64,000 nucleotides of DNA from Paludibacter sp. 47-17 (GCA_001898935.1 MKVT01000020.1:248001-312000), one strand, 5' to 3'; positions 54,262 through 63,877 are shown, counted from the first letter of the stretch. Notes: a model not told the origin generated them from the letters alone. Made by a program: numbers and translations.

Positions 54262-55197
54262 TTAGCGGTATTTTCCATTTTTGAAATCCGATAAAATACT
54301 CAGGTAGCTCTGATAACGCGACATACTTATACGGTGCTCATCCACCGCCCTGCGCACTGCACATCCGGGTTCTTTGGTATGCTGGCAGTTGGTAAACCGG
54401 CAGTCGTTCGATATGGCAAAAATCTCTTTGAAATAGTGACTTATTTCGTCGGCTTCCATGTCGATGGTGCCGAACCCCTTGATTCCCGGCGTGTCGATCA
54501 GCCAACCTCCTTTCGTTAGAGCGAACATCTCGGAAAAAGTAGTGGTATGCATCCCTTTCTTATGATAGGACGATATCTCGCCGGTACGGGCTCCCGAATC
54601 GGGAAGTAAGGCATTGATCAGGGTCGACTTTCCTACCCCCGAATTCCCCGAAATAAGCGTGGTTTTGCCTTTCAGCATATCTTCCAGTTGTGCGATCGAT
54701 TCGGGTCGAAGCGCCGAAATAAGATACACGGGATATCCGATATGCTCGTATAGTTCTTGAAGCGCACGGGCGTATGCCAATTCGTTGTCGTCGTACAAAT
54801 CGGTTTTATTAATTACGAGCGCTGCCGGAATCGAATACGCTTCGGCCGACGCTATAAACCGGTCGATAAAGGTGGTGGAGGTCTCGGGATAATTGATGGT
54901 GGCCACGAGCAATGCTAAGTCGAGATTGGCAGCCAGTATGTGTGCCTGACGCGAAAGGTTGGATGATTTCCGGATCAGGTAGTTCCGGCGATCGAGAATT
55001 CCGGCGATCATCCCTATGCCATCGGCGTTGAGAACGAATTCAACCCTGTCGCCCACCGCAATCGGGTTGGTGCTCCTGATGTCCTTTAACCGTAAATTAC
55101 CTTTTATTTTACATTCCACCTGCTCGCCCTCGTCGGTGATTACCTGGTACCAGCTACCGGTGTTTTTAACTACCATTCCTCTCATTGTCGTACCCAT
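54262..55197 (-). CDS. rsgA: Ribosome small-subunit GTPase RsgA
   Basis: A 311-residue circularly permuted GTPase: N-terminal OB fold (VVKNTGSWYQVI), G4 NKTD, G1 GNSGVGKST, G3 DTPGIKGFG, and the C-terminal zinc knuckle (CRFTNCQHTKEPGC). It matures the 30S subunit. ATG 55197 starts one base after the stop of the TPR gene; the 10 extra codons to 55227 would overlap that gene. Confidence 0.96.
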   Translation of the reverse strand: MGTTMRGMVVKNTGSWYQVITDEGEQVECKIKGNLRLKDIRSTNPIAVGDRVEFVLNADGIGMIAGILDRRNYLIRKSSNLSRQAHILAANLDLALLVATINYPETSTTFIDRFIASAEAYSIPAALVINKTDLYDDNELAYARALQELYEHIGYPVYLISALRPESIAQLEDMLKGKTTLISGNSGVGKSTLINALLPDSGARTGEISSYHKKGMHTTTFSEMFALTKGGWLIDTPGIKGFGTIDMEADEISHYFKEIFAISNDCRFTNCQHTKEPGCAVRRAVDEHRISMSRYQSYLSILSDFKNGKYR

Positions 55198-55198
55198 T

Positions 55199-57415
55199 TT
55201 ATCTGGTGAGGGAATAAGTGTAGGCATCTAAAAACAGGTGTATGTCATCCAATGTTAAACCGTTTTTTACCAGGTAGATCCGGTCGGCTTCCAGTTGTTC
55301 GGCCAGGAGCTCGGGGCCCGACGATTGCAGGGCGAGGCTTTTTTTGTAAAAGTCGAGTGCTTCGGTGCGTTTTTTCAAACACAGCGCTATATGCCCGGCA
55401 TTGAGATAGTCGACCGCATTGGGCACCGACGAAATTACTTTCTCGAAATAAAATTCCGCCTGGTGCAGATTGCCGGCAATAAACGCACACCAGCCTGTGG
55501 CCCGTTCTATTTTTAATTCGTCGGGATAATTTTTCTCCAGCTGCGCATAAATCTGCAACGCATCTGCAAAATTTTCGAGGGCTATAAAGCACTTGGCCAA
55601 TTGCATCCGGGTCGATAAAACGCCGGGTTTCAGGAAATCCACGTGCCGGTAATGTTCGAGCGCTTTTTCAAAATCTCCTTTTGTACGGTAGCACAGGGCA
55701 ATCTTTCGTACCGTCCACAGGTCGTCGGGCTGTATAAGATCGGCCTTCAGGTAAGCCGCAAGCGCTTCGTCGATATTGCCCAGTTTCTGATAGGCGAAGC
55801 CCAGTTTCTGATTCAGCGCCGCCGAAGGCTCCGATCCTTTGATCAACTCTTTGTACAAGTCGATTGCCGGTTCGTAAAAACTTTTGGTAAAGCAGTATTC
55901 GGCCAATTGTTCCTTCAGATCGCTTGCCGCAGCAAGGATGTCGAAAAATGTCGTTTCGTGAATTTTCAACGAATGGGCAAACATATCGGAAAATTCAGTA
56001 TGTTGAGGGTGCAGTCTGAAAAAACGATACAGGTCCTGAATGTATTGACGAGCGATGTTTTTGTCGGCCAGATTGGGTTTCAGCAGGCTTTCGTCGCGGG
56101 TAATTTCGGCCAGCTGGTCGGCTTCGGCTTTAAAAGAATGGCTCATCATTTCGCGCTGACTGGCAGGCATCTGCATTACACTCAGCGCAAATGAATACTT
56201 ATCCGAATTACAGATGACGCTGTTGTTCAGAAAAGCAGTCATCAAACTCTGGTCTTTGTTGCCGAACAGTTCGCCGATGGAGCTGAATTCCGGATCGAAA
56301 GGCATAAACCAGTTGGAGATTTCGTTGAAAAACGAGAAGTTTTTTAATACGGCAAAGGTGCTCATATACACATCGGCTCCCTCGAGCTGAAGGTTGGTGA
56401 GCTCCTGCAGTTTTTCTCCCAACCCGCTCTGTTCCAGCATCTCGTTCCATTCGGGATTTTCCTCCGACCATTCGTCGGGTTTCGACTGCGCTTCCGATTC
56501 CAGTTTATTCTTGATCATCGGACTCAGCTTCATCATTTCCGGCAGTATTTCTTCTTTCATTTTCCGGGTGATGCGGTCGGTGTCCGAACTGCCGGCAATC
56601 AACAGAACGATATTGATGAGATTGTCGAGGATGCGGTTGTTGTCGGCCAGCAACATCAACCGGTTGCGCAATGCCGGGAAATAGGGGAGGTAGCTGTTGT
56701 AACGCACCAGTACGAAACATAACCCTACCAGCGCCCGCTGACGGATCATGCTGTTGTCGTTCTCGCAAGCCTCGATCAACAGCATTACTTTCTCTTCGTC
56801 GAACATGCGCCAAAGGTTCATGGTAAGAGCCGAAACCACCAGGCATTGTTCGGTCGTACCCGGGTATCCGGGTTGCAGCAATTGCCTGTAAACCGTACGC
56901 TCTGCCTGTCCGATAACCGTGGAGAGCCAAAATGTCAGGAATAAATCGGGAAGCAGGCGTTCATAATTCTGACGGATACGTGCAGTTTCCGACACCGACA
57001 AGGCGACCTCTTCATCGATGGTCCGGCGCTTTTTATTGTGATAGTATTTCAGCGAATCGAGTAAGTCGGTTGCGCTGCTGAAATGAAGTTTGTGCGGGTA
57101 AAACCGTTTTTGGGTATATTCGAATGCAGTGGTATTACGCAGTAATAATTCCTCGCGAAGCAGAATGTTGATTTGAAGGAGTTTGCCGGTAAGTTTGTTG
57201 AAAATCCGCCTGCGCTCCGGATCATCCACCCCTTGCATAAAGTATTGCAACATAAGCTGGTAGTTGTCACGGATTTCAGAAAGGCGATCGGTTATTTCAC
57301 CCCACTGCAATTCGTCGGCCAGTAATCCGGTAGTGTCGATCGCCTTTTTCAATTCTCCGTTCAGGGTGAATTGGAGCGCATGATCTGAAGTTTGTTCTAT
57401 CTGATTCGGTTTCAT
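55199..57415 (-). CDS. Large tetratricopeptide-repeat protein, uncharacterised
   Basis: A 738-residue protein without signal peptide or membrane helix. The C-terminal part (about 530-690) contains TPR units (SAALNQKLGFAYQKLGNIDEA; WTVRKIALCYRTKGDFEKA; YLNAGHIALCLKKRTEALDF). The N-terminal 500 residues are helical with no recognised domain. It sits between a Crp regulator (9 nt upstream) and rsgA (1 nt downstream), so all three are probably one operon. The function is unknown. Confidence 0.8.
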   Translation of the reverse strand: MKPNQIEQTSDHALQFTLNGELKKAIDTTGLLADELQWGEITDRLSEIRDNYQLMLQYFMQGVDDPERRRIFNKLTGKLLQINILLREELLLRNTTAFEYTQKRFYPHKLHFSSATDLLDSLKYYHNKKRRTIDEEVALSVSETARIRQNYERLLPDLFLTFWLSTVIGQAERTVYRQLLQPGYPGTTEQCLVVSALTMNLWRMFDEEKVMLLIEACENDNSMIRQRALVGLCFVLVRYNSYLPYFPALRNRLMLLADNNRILDNLINIVLLIAGSSDTDRITRKMKEEILPEMMKLSPMIKNKLESEAQSKPDEWSEENPEWNEMLEQSGLGEKLQELTNLQLEGADVYMSTFAVLKNFSFFNEISNWFMPFDPEFSSIGELFGNKDQSLMTAFLNNSVICNSDKYSFALSVMQMPASQREMMSHSFKAEADQLAEITRDESLLKPNLADKNIARQYIQDLYRFFRLHPQHTEFSDMFAHSLKIHETTFFDILAAASDLKEQLAEYCFTKSFYEPAIDLYKELIKGSEPSAALNQKLGFAYQKLGNIDEALAAYLKADLIQPDDLWTVRKIALCYRTKGDFEKALEHYRHVDFLKPGVLSTRMQLAKCFIALENFADALQIYAQLEKNYPDELKIERATGWCAFIAGNLHQAEFYFEKVISSVPNAVDYLNAGHIALCLKKRTEALDFYKKSLALQSSGPELLAEQLEADRIYLVKNGLTLDDIHLFLDAYTYSLTR

Positions 57416-57424
57416 TCCTTTAGT

Positions 57425-58126
57425 TTATCCCATTTTACTGATGCGTATCAGCTGCTCTTCGTCGATGATTTTCAACTTGCGTCCATCCATGGCAATGATG
57501 TGTTCGTTGACAAAATTCGACAAGGTACGGATAGCGTTCGAAGTAGTCATATTCGATAAATTGGCTAAATCTTCCCGCGAAAGGTAAATGCTGATGGTGG
57601 CGCCATCTTCTTCCATTCCGTACCGGTTCTTCAGCATCAGCAAAGCTTCGGCCAAACGCCCGCGGATGTGTTTTTGTGTCAGATTGACAGTCCGGGCATC
57701 GGAAGCGCCCAGGTCGGTGGCCATTTCTTCCAGAAAACGGTAGCAAAACGCATTGTTGTTTTTTAAAATGGAAATGAAAATATCGGCTTTGATCATGTAA
57801 ACAGTAGAAGCTTCGAAGGCCGAAACATTGGTGTTGTAGGGCTCGCTCGCAATAATCGCCCGGTAACCGAAGTGCTCGCCCGGCTTTAGCATACGGATAA
57901 TTTGAGCCCTGCTGCCGACCCCTTCTTTGTAAACTTTGGCCTTGCCCGACTCCAGCACCATCATGTGGGTCGGGATTTCTCCCTCGATCTGAATCATCTC
58001 GTTTTTTTTGAAATGATGCACTGTATAATTCGTGCGGAGGAACTGACGTTCGTCCGGTGTCAGAACATCCCAGACCGTCATAATCTCGTCGATAGGTCTG
58101 AGTGAGCTAGTCATCTTTTTTGCCAT
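57425..58126 (-). CDS. Crp/Fnr family transcriptional regulator
   Basis: A 233-residue regulator: cyclic-nucleotide-binding-like beta-roll (about 40-140), long helix and a winged HTH (YLSREDLANLSNMTTSNAIRTLSNF, about 178-202). The cNMP pocket Arg-Ser/Thr pair is not obvious, so the effector is not predictable. It is the first gene of the operon with the TPR protein and rsgA. Confidence 0.92.
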   Translation of the reverse strand: MAKKMTSSLRPIDEIMTVWDVLTPDERQFLRTNYTVHHFKKNEMIQIEGEIPTHMMVLESGKAKVYKEGVGSRAQIIRMLKPGEHFGYRAIIASEPYNTNVSAFEASTVYMIKADIFISILKNNNAFCYRFLEEMATDLGASDARTVNLTQKHIRGRLAEALLMLKNRYGMEEDGATISIYLSREDLANLSNMTTSNAIRTLSNFVNEHIIAMDGRKLKIIDEEQLIRISKMG

Positions 58127-58167
58127 GAATTCAATGAAAATATGTTCGATAACACTGTTTTACAGCA

Positions 58168-58175
58168 CAAATTTA
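58168..58175 (-). promoter_or_regulatory. Putative -7 element for the Crp-TPR-rsgA operon
   Basis: Minus-strand TAAATTTG fits TAnnTTTG, 42 nt before ATG 58126; ATTG lies 18 nt upstream. Confidence 0.45.
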
Positions 58176-58196
58176 GTGGTTTTTTAATAAAAACAA

Positions 58197-58225
58197 TATT
58201 TTTGCAGTAAAAATTATTACATTTG
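58197..58225 (+). promoter_or_regulatory. Two overlapping -7-like elements for the DUF4105 operon
   Basis: TATTTTTG (58197-58204) and TACATTTG (58218-58225) both match TAnnTTTG before ATG 58248. Confidence 0.4.
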
Positions 58226-58247
58226 CCTGAATTTTCGACGTGAGTAT

Positions 58248-59477
58248 ATGAAAGGTTTTATCCCGTTGCTGCTTATCGTGTTTTTTGTTGCTTACACCGA
58301 CTTGCTGCGTGCACAGGCCGTGCAATACGGCGATTCGGTGGAAGTAAGTCTGCTTACCTGCGAGCCGGGAGATGCCGTTTATGCCCGGTTTGGACACAGC
58401 GCCTTGCGTATCCGCGATGCGGGCGGCCGCGACATGTCGTATAATTACGGGATATTCGACTTCAGAACGACTAATTTTTATTGGAAATTCTTACGCGGCC
58501 AGACCGATTATCTGCTGGGAGTGTATCCCACCGAGTATTTTCTGGCCGAATACCGCGAACGCGGATCGGTTGTATGGGAGCAGGTGTTGAACCTGACTGC
58601 TCCGGAAAAGCAAAAGCTTATCGACTTGCTCAATGAGAACTACCGGCCCGAAAACCGGATGTACCGGTATAACTTCGTGTTCGATAATTGCGCCACGCGG
58701 CCAAAAGTAATGGTGCAGGATGCGCTCGATGGCAGGTTGAGTTACGAATCGGCCTATGCTGCCGATACGTACCGGCAACTCATCAACGATTATATTTCGA
58801 ACGATGCCTGGCTCTATCTGGGAATCAACCTCGTATTCGGGGCGTCGGCCGACCAGACGGTAGGGAAGGGAGGCGCTTCTTTTTTGCCGGAGTTGCTGCG
58901 CAACGATATGCAACGGGCGAGCATTGTGGGAGGTGCGGGCGATTCCCATCCGCGACCTTTTGTAAAGTCGACACAGATGGCGGTAGGACCTTTTGCAACG
59001 GTTGTGGAGACCACTCCCTGGTGGATGCATCCCTTGTTTATAAGCGTGGTGGTGTTCTTCGCCGGGTTGGCGCTCACCCTGCAACGCCATAAAAACAGCC
59101 GTACTTCGAAATTGTTCGATTCCGTGTTGTACGGCCTTACGGCCCTGGGAGGTGTCATCATTTTTTTGCTGAGTTTCTTTTCGGAACATCCGCTGGTGGA
59201 TGCCAACTGGAATCTTTTGTGGCTCAATCCGCTGAACCTGCTTCCGGCTATTCTGATCTGGCAACGGAAAGCGCGAAAGTTCCTGCTGTATTATCATTCG
59301 GCAAATGTGCTGATGCAACTGGCGGCGGGTGTAGTGATGGTGTTGCAGGTTCAACAGTTTCCCGTGGCTGTTTTTCCTTTGGTACTGTTGCTGCTTTTAC
59401 GTACTTCCCGCCGGATTAAACGCTTGTTCACACAATTGCTCGAACGCTCAACGAACGGATGGAAATGGAAAAAATAA
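58248..59477 (+). CDS. DUF4105 (Lnb-like) lipoprotein N-acyltransferase candidate
   Basis: A 409-residue protein: signal/anchor (1-24), a DUF4105 periplasmic domain (about 28-240) and about four or five membrane helices from residue 265. The domain keeps a likely Cys-His pair: His50 in YARFGHSALRI and Cys148 in FVFDNCATRPK. DUF4105 proteins include Lnb, which N-acylates lipoproteins in Firmicutes, and a counterpart has been described in Bacteroides; this one has the same layout. Its neighbour kdsB overlaps its end by 19 nt. Activity is inferred. Confidence 0.75.
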   Translation: MKGFIPLLLIVFFVAYTDLLRAQAVQYGDSVEVSLLTCEPGDAVYARFGHSALRIRDAGGRDMSYNYGIFDFRTTNFYWKFLRGQTDYLLGVYPTEYFLAEYRERGSVVWEQVLNLTAPEKQKLIDLLNENYRPENRMYRYNFVFDNCATRPKVMVQDALDGRLSYESAYAADTYRQLINDYISNDAWLYLGINLVFGASADQTVGKGGASFLPELLRNDMQRASIVGGAGDSHPRPFVKSTQMAVGPFATVVETTPWWMHPLFISVVVFFAGLALTLQRHKNSRTSKLFDSVLYGLTALGGVIIFLLSFFSEHPLVDANWNLLWLNPLNLLPAILIWQRKARKFLLYYHSANVLMQLAAGVVMVLQVQQFPVAVFPLVLLLLLRTSRRIKRLFTQLLERSTNGWKWKK

Positions 59478-60211
59478 GTGTGGTGGGGATTATTCCCGCC
59501 CGGTATGCATCGACCCGGTTTCCGGGTAAACCCCTGGTGATGATTGGCGGAAAACCGATGATTCAACGGGTGTACGAACGGGTGTCGGAAGTGCTCGACG
59601 AGGTGGTGGTGGCTACCGATGACGAACGGATTTTTCGCGTGGTGGAAGCTTTCGGCGGGAAGGTGCTGATGACATCGGACGATCATCCGAGCGGAACCGA
59701 TCGTTGCTACGAAGCGTATTCGAAACTGAACCGTATATACGATATCGTAATCAATATACAGGGCGACGAACCGTTTATCCATCCGTCGCAACTGCGGACG
59801 CTGATAGCTTGTTTCGATGCGCAGGAGGTGGACATTGCAACCCTGGTGCGAAAAATCACACCCGATGATGGAATCGACTTTTTACGCAGTCCGAACCATC
59901 CCAAGGTGGTGATGAACCAGCGGGGGAATGCCTTGCTGTTTTCGCGTTCGGTGATCCCGTTTTTACGGGCTGTTCCGGAGGCTGACTATCTTCGGTACGA
60001 AGATTTTTATGCACATATCGGTATGTATGCGTTCCGGCCGGATGTGTTGCAAGAAGTGGTGTCGCTGGCGCCTTCACGACTCGAAAAGGCCGAATCGCTG
60101 GAGCAGCTTCGCTGGCTCGAAAACGGATACACCATACGATGCGGTATTACCACCGAACGCAGTGTGGGCATTGATACGCCCGAGGATTTACAACAATTGA
60201 ATTTAGATTGA
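59459..60211 (+). CDS. kdsB: 3-deoxy-manno-octulosonate cytidylyltransferase
   Basis: A 250-residue CMP-Kdo synthetase: GIIPARYASTRFPGKPLV (about 9-26), VVVATDDERI, and NIQGDEPFI. It activates Kdo for LPS inner core. Start at ATG 59459 overlaps DUF4105 by 19 nt; ATG 59465 is an equal alternative. The gamma carbonic anhydrase gene follows 3 nt later. Confidence 0.96.
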   Translation: MEMEKISVVGIIPARYASTRFPGKPLVMIGGKPMIQRVYERVSEVLDEVVVATDDERIFRVVEAFGGKVLMTSDDHPSGTDRCYEAYSKLNRIYDIVINIQGDEPFIHPSQLRTLIACFDAQEVDIATLVRKITPDDGIDFLRSPNHPKVVMNQRGNALLFSRSVIPFLRAVPEADYLRYEDFYAHIGMYAFRPDVLQEVVSLAPSRLEKAESLEQLRWLENGYTIRCGITTERSVGIDTPEDLQQLNLD

Positions 60212-60214
60212 TAT

Positions 60215-60769
60215 ATGGCTTTGATTAAATCGGTCCGGGGATTTACACCGGAAATCGGCGAGGATTGTTACCTGGCCGAAAACGCGACCATTGTAGGCGA
60301 TGTGGTGATGGGTAAAGGTTGCAGTGTTTGGTTCAACGCTGTAGTGCGTGGCGATGTAAATGCCATTCGTATCGGCAATCATGTGAACATTCAGGACGGA
60401 AGCGTATTGCATACGCTTTACGAGAAATCGGTGGTCGAGATTGGCAATTATGTGTCGATAGGACATAATGTGACGGTGCACGGAGCGAAAATAAACGATT
60501 ATGCGCTGATAGGGATGGGAGCTGTATTGCTCGATTATGCCGAAGTGGGCGAAGGGGCTATTGTGGCGGCAGGTGCGCTGGTGCTCAGCAATACGAAAAT
60601 ACCTCCTTTTACGCTTTGGGCCGGAGTGCCGGCTAAGTACGTAAAAGACGTAGAGCCCGAGAAAACGCACGAGATGAACCGGAAAATAGCTCATAATTAT
60701 GCGATGTATTCGTCGTGGTTCAAGGAAGAAGATAATAAAGAAGCCAGCATAGCGGAAGATGGAAAATGA
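60215..60769 (+). CDS. Gamma carbonic anhydrase family protein
   Basis: A 184-residue left-handed beta-helix protein with many hexapeptide repeats and the zinc-ligand histidines of gamma carbonic anhydrases (HTLYEK about 69, GHNVTVHGA about 86-91). Whether it hydrates CO2 or is an acyltransferase-like relative is not clear. The lptB start overlaps its end by 11 nt. Confidence 0.88.
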   Translation: MALIKSVRGFTPEIGEDCYLAENATIVGDVVMGKGCSVWFNAVVRGDVNAIRIGNHVNIQDGSVLHTLYEKSVVEIGNYVSIGHNVTVHGAKINDYALIGMGAVLLDYAEVGEGAIVAAGALVLSNTKIPPFTLWAGVPAKYVKDVEPEKTHEMNRKIAHNYAMYSSWFKEEDNKEASIAEDGK

Positions 60770-61511
60770 AAGAATGGTGTTGCGCACCGAAAATTTGTAC
60801 AAGAAATATGGTAAACGCATGGTGGTCAACGATGTGTCGATCGAAGTGCGTCAGGGGGAGATTGTAGGGTTGCTGGGGCCTAACGGTGCAGGTAAAACCA
60901 CTACCTTTTACATGACTACGGGATTGGTGACTCCCAATTCGGGTAAGATCTTTCTCAACGAAGTCGATATTACCAAGTATCCGGTGTATAAAAGGGCCCA
61001 GAGCGGCATCGGCTACCTGGCCCAGGAAGCATCGGTGTTTCGTAAAATGACGGTAGAAGATAATATCCGTGCTGTTTTGGAGATGACTTCCTTCAGCAGG
61101 GACTATCAGAAAGAGAAACTGGAGACCTTGATTTCGGAGTTTAACCTGGAGCATGTTCGTCAGAATATCGGCGACCGCTTGTCGGGAGGCGAGCGCCGGC
61201 GCACCGAGATAGCACGTTGTCTGGCCATCGAACCCCGTTTTATAATGCTCGACGAACCATTTGCAGGTGTCGACCCCATTGCTGTTCAGGATATTCAGGA
61301 TATAGTGTGGAAGTTGAAGGATAAAAACATCGGTATCCTGATTACCGACCATAATGTGGACGAAACACTTAGTATCACCGATCGTTCGTACCTGTTGTTC
61401 GAAGGACGGATTTTATTTAAAGGAAGTTCGGAGGAACTGGCGGCCAACCCGATTGTGCGCGAAAAGTACCTCGGCCGCGATTTCGAATTGAAACGAAAAA
61501 CCCGAATCTGA
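60759..61511 (+). CDS. lptB: LPS export ABC transporter ATPase LptB
   Basis: A 250-residue ABC ATPase: Walker [10 protein letters not shown], signature LSGGERRR, Walker B FIMLDEP and H-loop TDHNVDE. It powers LPS extraction from the inner membrane. Start at ATG 60759 overlaps the carbonic anhydrase gene by 11 nt; ATG 60774 ([13 protein letters not shown]) is possible. Fits the LPS/envelope theme with kdsB upstream. Confidence 0.94.
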   Translation: MENERMVLRTENLYKKYGKRMVVNDVSIEVRQGEIVGLLGPNGAGKTTTFYMTTGLVTPNSGKIFLNEVDITKYPVYKRAQSGIGYLAQEASVFRKMTVEDNIRAVLEMTSFSRDYQKEKLETLISEFNLEHVRQNIGDRLSGGERRRTEIARCLAIEPRFIMLDEPFAGVDPIAVQDIQDIVWKLKDKNIGILITDHNVDETLSITDRSYLLFEGRILFKGSSEELAANPIVREKYLGRDFELKRKTRI

Positions 61512-61521
61512 TAACGATAGA

Positions 61522-62544
61522 ATGTTGCGTATGCACGTACACGAAAATTATCCGCTCCTTGCGTACAATACCTTTGGTATCGATTGTACTTCACGATGGT
61601 TTGCCGAATATGGTTCAGCCGGCGAGTTGCGCGCTATCATCAGCAGCGATGCCTTTCGGCATTCGTCTGCTTTACTGGTGGGAAAGGGTAGTAATCTGCT
61701 TTTCCTCAACGATTTCAACGGAATGGTGGTTCACTCGGCCATGAAAGGCGTGCGGGTGGTGGAACACGACGACGATACGGTGATGATCGACGCCGATGCC
61801 GGCATGCTGTGGGACGATCTGGTAGCGTATGCCGTTGAAAATGGATGGTGGGGCATCGAAAACCTGTCGCTCATACCGGGCGAAGTGGGTGCGGCGGCGG
61901 TGCAGAATATCGGAGCCTACGGCGTAGAACTTTGCGATGTATTGGTGTCGGTTACAGTGCTCAGCCTCAAAACGGGCCAGGAACTTGTGTTCCCGGTTGC
62001 CGAATGTGGTTATGGGTACCGCACGAGTATTTTCAAGACCACCGCCAAAAACGAGTTTGCAATGCTTTCGGTGCGCATGGTGTTGTCGCGGCTGCCCCGT
62101 CCGAACTTCAGCTATCCGCATTTGGAGCGCGAAGTCAATATGCGCGGAAAGGCTGATTTAGCAACGATCCGTAAAACAATAACCGAGATCCGTCTGGCAA
62201 AACTTCCCGATCCGGCGGTGCTGGGCAATGCCGGTAGTTTTTTTATGAATCCGGTGATCACTGCCGATCATTGGCAGCGTTTACAGGATGTGTATGCCGG
62301 AATGCCTTCCTATCAATTGCCCGATGGGCGGTTTAAAGTACCGGCAGCCTGGCTGATCGAACAGTGTGGCTGGAAAGGAAAATCGAGAGGAAAGGCGGGG
62401 GTGCACGACCGCCAGGCCCTGGTGCTGGTAAACCGGGGTGGCGCTACCGGGCAGGAAATAGCCGATCTTGCTTCCGAAATACAGCAGTCGGTGGACGACC
62501 GGTTCGGAATTCGGTTGTGTCCCGAAGTGAATTATATTTCATAA
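61522..62544 (+). CDS. murB: UDP-N-acetylenolpyruvoylglucosamine reductase
   Basis: A 340-residue FAD enzyme of MurB type I (E. coli-like length): ENYPLLAYNTFGI, FAD-binding LVGKGSNLLF, LSLIPGEVGAAAVQNIGAYG, GNAGSFFMNP (catalytic Ser) and C-terminal Glu in CPEVNYI. It makes UDP-MurNAc. Start at ATG 61522 or 61531. Confidence 0.96.
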   Translation: MLRMHVHENYPLLAYNTFGIDCTSRWFAEYGSAGELRAIISSDAFRHSSALLVGKGSNLLFLNDFNGMVVHSAMKGVRVVEHDDDTVMIDADAGMLWDDLVAYAVENGWWGIENLSLIPGEVGAAAVQNIGAYGVELCDVLVSVTVLSLKTGQELVFPVAECGYGYRTSIFKTTAKNEFAMLSVRMVLSRLPRPNFSYPHLEREVNMRGKADLATIRKTITEIRLAKLPDPAVLGNAGSFFMNPVITADHWQRLQDVYAGMPSYQLPDGRFKVPAAWLIEQCGWKGKSRGKAGVHDRQALVLVNRGGATGQEIADLASEIQQSVDDRFGIRLCPEVNYIS

Positions 62545-62559
62545 CCCGAGTTGTACAGT

Positions 62560-62598
62560 CATCCCCGCTCCCGTACCGGAGGCGGGGATGTTTTTTTT
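62560..62598 (+). terminator. Intrinsic terminator after murB
   Basis: CATCCCCGC (62560-62568) pairs with GCGGGGATG (62582-62590), followed by eight Ts; the stem extends inward with one bulge. Confidence 0.88.
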
Positions 62599-63646
62599 AT
62601 CTGATGCCGCGGGCATCCAGGGCTTTCTGGTATTTGCGGGCGTTCATCATATGTTCGGCGCCGTTGCGGGCGAAATTATGTTCGCCGTTGAGTGTTTCTT
62701 TGGCCGACATAAACAGAAAGTCGTGTTTCGTGTAATTGAGCACCGCATCGATTACATTAATAGAGGGCAAACGGATCGGTCCCGGAGGTAATCCTTTGTT
62801 ACGATAGGTGTTGTAAGGCGATTCGTTGCGCAAATGTCCGAACAGCACACGCTTGATAGTGAAATCGTTGAGCGAAAAACGAACCGTAGGATCGGCCTGC
62901 AGGGGCATGCCTATTTTCAGGCGGTTGATATAGAGCCCGGCAATAATCGGGTGCTCGGTACTTTTGTTCGACTCTTCCTCTACTATGGAGGCCAGTGTGA
63001 TCACCTCCAACGGCGTAAGCGGTATGGCTGCTGCCCTGGCAATGCGGTCGTCGGTCCAAAACCGGTGGTATTCTTTGTTCATCCGTTCAAACAGTTCAGT
63101 AGCATCGGTGTCCCAGAAAAATTCGTAAGTATTGGGAATGAATACCGATATTACATTGTTGCGGTTGAAGCCATACGCAGCAATAAGGCTGTCGTTGGTA
63201 AGGAGTGCGGTGATGCTTTCCGCATCGGCCATGAGCTCGCGGGTTAAGAGCTTTATGAGCTGGTCGCGGGTGCGTATATTGTTGATGGTGAGCTTGACGG
63301 GATCCTGCGACCCATTGCGAAGTTTTCTGACGAGACTGATGTTCGACATTCCTTCTTCGAGCCGGTACCGTCCGGTACGTACTTTCTGGTCGTAACCGGA
63401 GAGTTTGGCCACCAGCGAAAAAGTGCCGGTGTTCAACATATAGTTGCCGGTGTCGAGTTGTTCCACTACATCTTCGAAGGTGAAGTTGTCGTAAATATAC
63501 AGGTAGGCATCCTGCTCCTTGTCGTGCAGCCTTACATTCGGGGCTACTACAATATAGAGAAGGCTGATGATTGCCACAACTCCCAGAATAAGGGCAATCA
63601 TCAGTAATCGTAAGGTGTTTTTGCGCTTAGCGGCTTTGGTGGTCAT
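62597..63646 (-). CDS. mltG: Endolytic murein transglycosylase MltG
   Basis: A 349-residue membrane protein: one N-terminal helix (about 13-33), a LysM-like part and the YceG catalytic domain with LASIVEEESNKSTEHP (catalytic Glu) and PLQADPTVRF. It cuts nascent glycan strands next to peptidoglycan synthases. Its stop lies in the T-run of the murB terminator, convergent with murB. Confidence 0.95.
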   Translation of the reverse strand: MTTKAAKRKNTLRLLMIALILGVVAIISLLYIVVAPNVRLHDKEQDAYLYIYDNFTFEDVVEQLDTGNYMLNTGTFSLVAKLSGYDQKVRTGRYRLEEGMSNISLVRKLRNGSQDPVKLTINNIRTRDQLIKLLTRELMADAESITALLTNDSLIAAYGFNRNNVISVFIPNTYEFFWDTDATELFERMNKEYHRFWTDDRIARAAAIPLTPLEVITLASIVEEESNKSTEHPIIAGLYINRLKIGMPLQADPTVRFSLNDFTIKRVLFGHLRNESPYNTYRNKGLPPGPIRLPSINVIDAVLNYTKHDFLFMSAKETLNGEHNFARNGAEHMMNARKYQKALDARGIR

Positions 63647-63682
63647 AAAAACATCAGTTTTAACGGATTAAATTTGAGGGTG

Positions 63683-63690
63683 CAAAAATA
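63683..63690 (-). promoter_or_regulatory. Putative -7 element for mltG
   Basis: Minus-strand TATTTTTG, 37 nt before ATG 63646. Confidence 0.4.
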
Positions 63691-63724
63691 CGCATAAGTT
63701 TTTGAATTAATTCCAGCTTTTAGT

Positions 63725-63755
63725 TTTGGAAATCGAAATTTCTTTTCTATATTTG
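63725..63755 (+). promoter_or_regulatory. Consensus Bacteroidota promoter for tRNA-Ser
   Basis: Exact TTTG (63725-63728), 19-nt spacer, TATATTTG (63748-63755), 18 nt before the tRNA. Confidence 0.8.
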
Positions 63756-63772
63756 CACCCGCTTAGGCGAAA

Positions 63773-63859
63773 GGAAGTGTGGGTGAGTGGCTGAAACCAC
63801 CAGTTTGCTAAACTGACGTACGGGAAACTGTACCGGGGGTTCGAATCCCCCCGCTTCCG
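63773..63859 (+). tRNA. tRNA-Ser, anticodon GCT
   Basis: An 87-nt type II tRNA: 7-bp acceptor stem (GGAAGTG with CGCTTCC, one G-U), D arm, anticodon loop TTGCTAA with GCT at 63807-63809, a long variable arm, and T arm GGGGG-TTCGAAT-CCCCC, discriminator G. The bottom anticodon-stem pair (27-43) appears as C-A. CCA is not encoded. It reads AGC/AGU. Confidence 0.95.
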
Positions 63860-63877
63860 CTGAGTACTAAACAGCCA

